Source: Lingula anatina
Lineage: Eukaryota; Brachiopoda; Lingulata; Lingulida; Lingulidae
DNA length: 60,000 bases
Assembly (NCBI RefSeq): GCF_001039355.2
Contig: NW_019775607.1
Span: 227,514 to 287,513, forward strand
Direction of reading: 5' to 3'
A program made the position numbers and the translations under genes. The notes below the pieces were generated by a model that made no database searches, had not been told where the DNA came from, and was given only the letters and a program-made list of their open reading frames with translations. Shown piece after piece: positions 59,589-60,000 of the stretch (its first letter is position 1; every line of letters starts with the position of its first letter).

Positions 59589-60000
59589 TCACAACTGTTA
59601 TTATAAAAAAAATAATGGGTCATATACATTTAATGGGTCAGATATATCATTTAACTTCAAAGGAGATGGTCAGTCAAGGGCCTCTCTGTAACCTAGCCAG
59701 ATGTCTCCGACCACACTCATAAATTATAATTTAATCATAAGTCATCTCCTACCTGTAATTAAGTTCATTGTTTATTGTCCTTTGTTCAGATAGGCTATAT
59801 AACTTGCATGTATTCTCTGAGAGAGGGAGACTGGACTTGGCTACACCAGACAGCTGAACAAGCTGACTGGAGGTCCCAGCTCTTGACCAGGAATAAACCT
59901 GAAGTACATACTAAGTTGTGTTGATTTATTCTTGGACCTATGTCGCGGTGGATCTGATCCCCAATCCCGTCGCGGTGGATCTGATCCCCAATCCCGCCGT
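59589..60000 (+). repeat. Right LTR-like direct repeat, running off the window
   Basis: Near-identical to 57458 onward, including TATA box and poly(A) signal. It continues into sequence matching the left internal start (cgcggtggatctgatcccca), with a 27-bp internal duplication (59942-59968 and 59969-59995). The unit therefore appears to start again at the right edge. Confidence 0.75.

Overview
The window is nuclear DNA from an animal. It has intron-split genes with GT..AG junctions, long AT-rich introns, many microsatellites and several transposon classes. The gene set (Ly6-like protein, F-type lectin, MGAT5, SLC28, PRKX), a tyrosine-recombinase retrotransposon and frequent tacatgta words suggest a marine invertebrate. 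A lophotrochozoan (mollusc or brachiopod-like) is my best guess, but the sequence does not prove it.

Layout. 0.3-0.85 kb (+): the last two exons of a GPI-anchored Ly6/three-finger protein. 1.5-8.8 kb: transposon debris, with two inverted Tc1/mariner fossils around a broken L1/Tx1-like LINE. 8.9-10.5 kb (-): a complete four-exon secreted F-type (fucose-binding) lectin with a C-terminal PAN/apple-like domain. 11.9-20.6 kb (-): MGAT5 (N-glycan beta-1,6-GlcNAc transferase), twelve exons placed by phase, part of the stem region not found. 23.6-29.7 kb (+): an SLC28 concentrative nucleoside transporter-like gene, eight coding exons, ending early and lacking several binding-site residues. 33.2-46.7 kb (-): PRKX-type AGC kinase, exon 2 onward, with two alternative last exons that encode different C-terminal tails. 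49.9-55.6 kb (+): a DIRS/Ngaro-type retrotransposon (gag-like, RT-RNase H, tyrosine recombinase) followed by a 665-bp near-identical tandem repeat. 57.4-60 kb (+): a pair of near-identical LTR-like repeats around one coiled-coil ORF.

The host genes do not form a pathway. MGAT5 and SLC28 are head-to-head across a 3-kb intergenic stretch; SLC28 and PRKX are tail-to-tail. All splice models were built by eye from conserved residues, GT/AG sites and reading phase. Every coding junction given for the lectin, SLC28 and PRKX keeps phase, as do all MGAT5 junctions except the one gap near the N terminus.

Most worth a second look: the two PRKX tails, the amplified 3' array and duplicated recombinase tail of the Ngaro-like element, the single-ORF LTR-like element, the SLC28-like protein that probably cannot work as a normal transporter, and a 62-bp satellite with a three-unit higher-order repeat.
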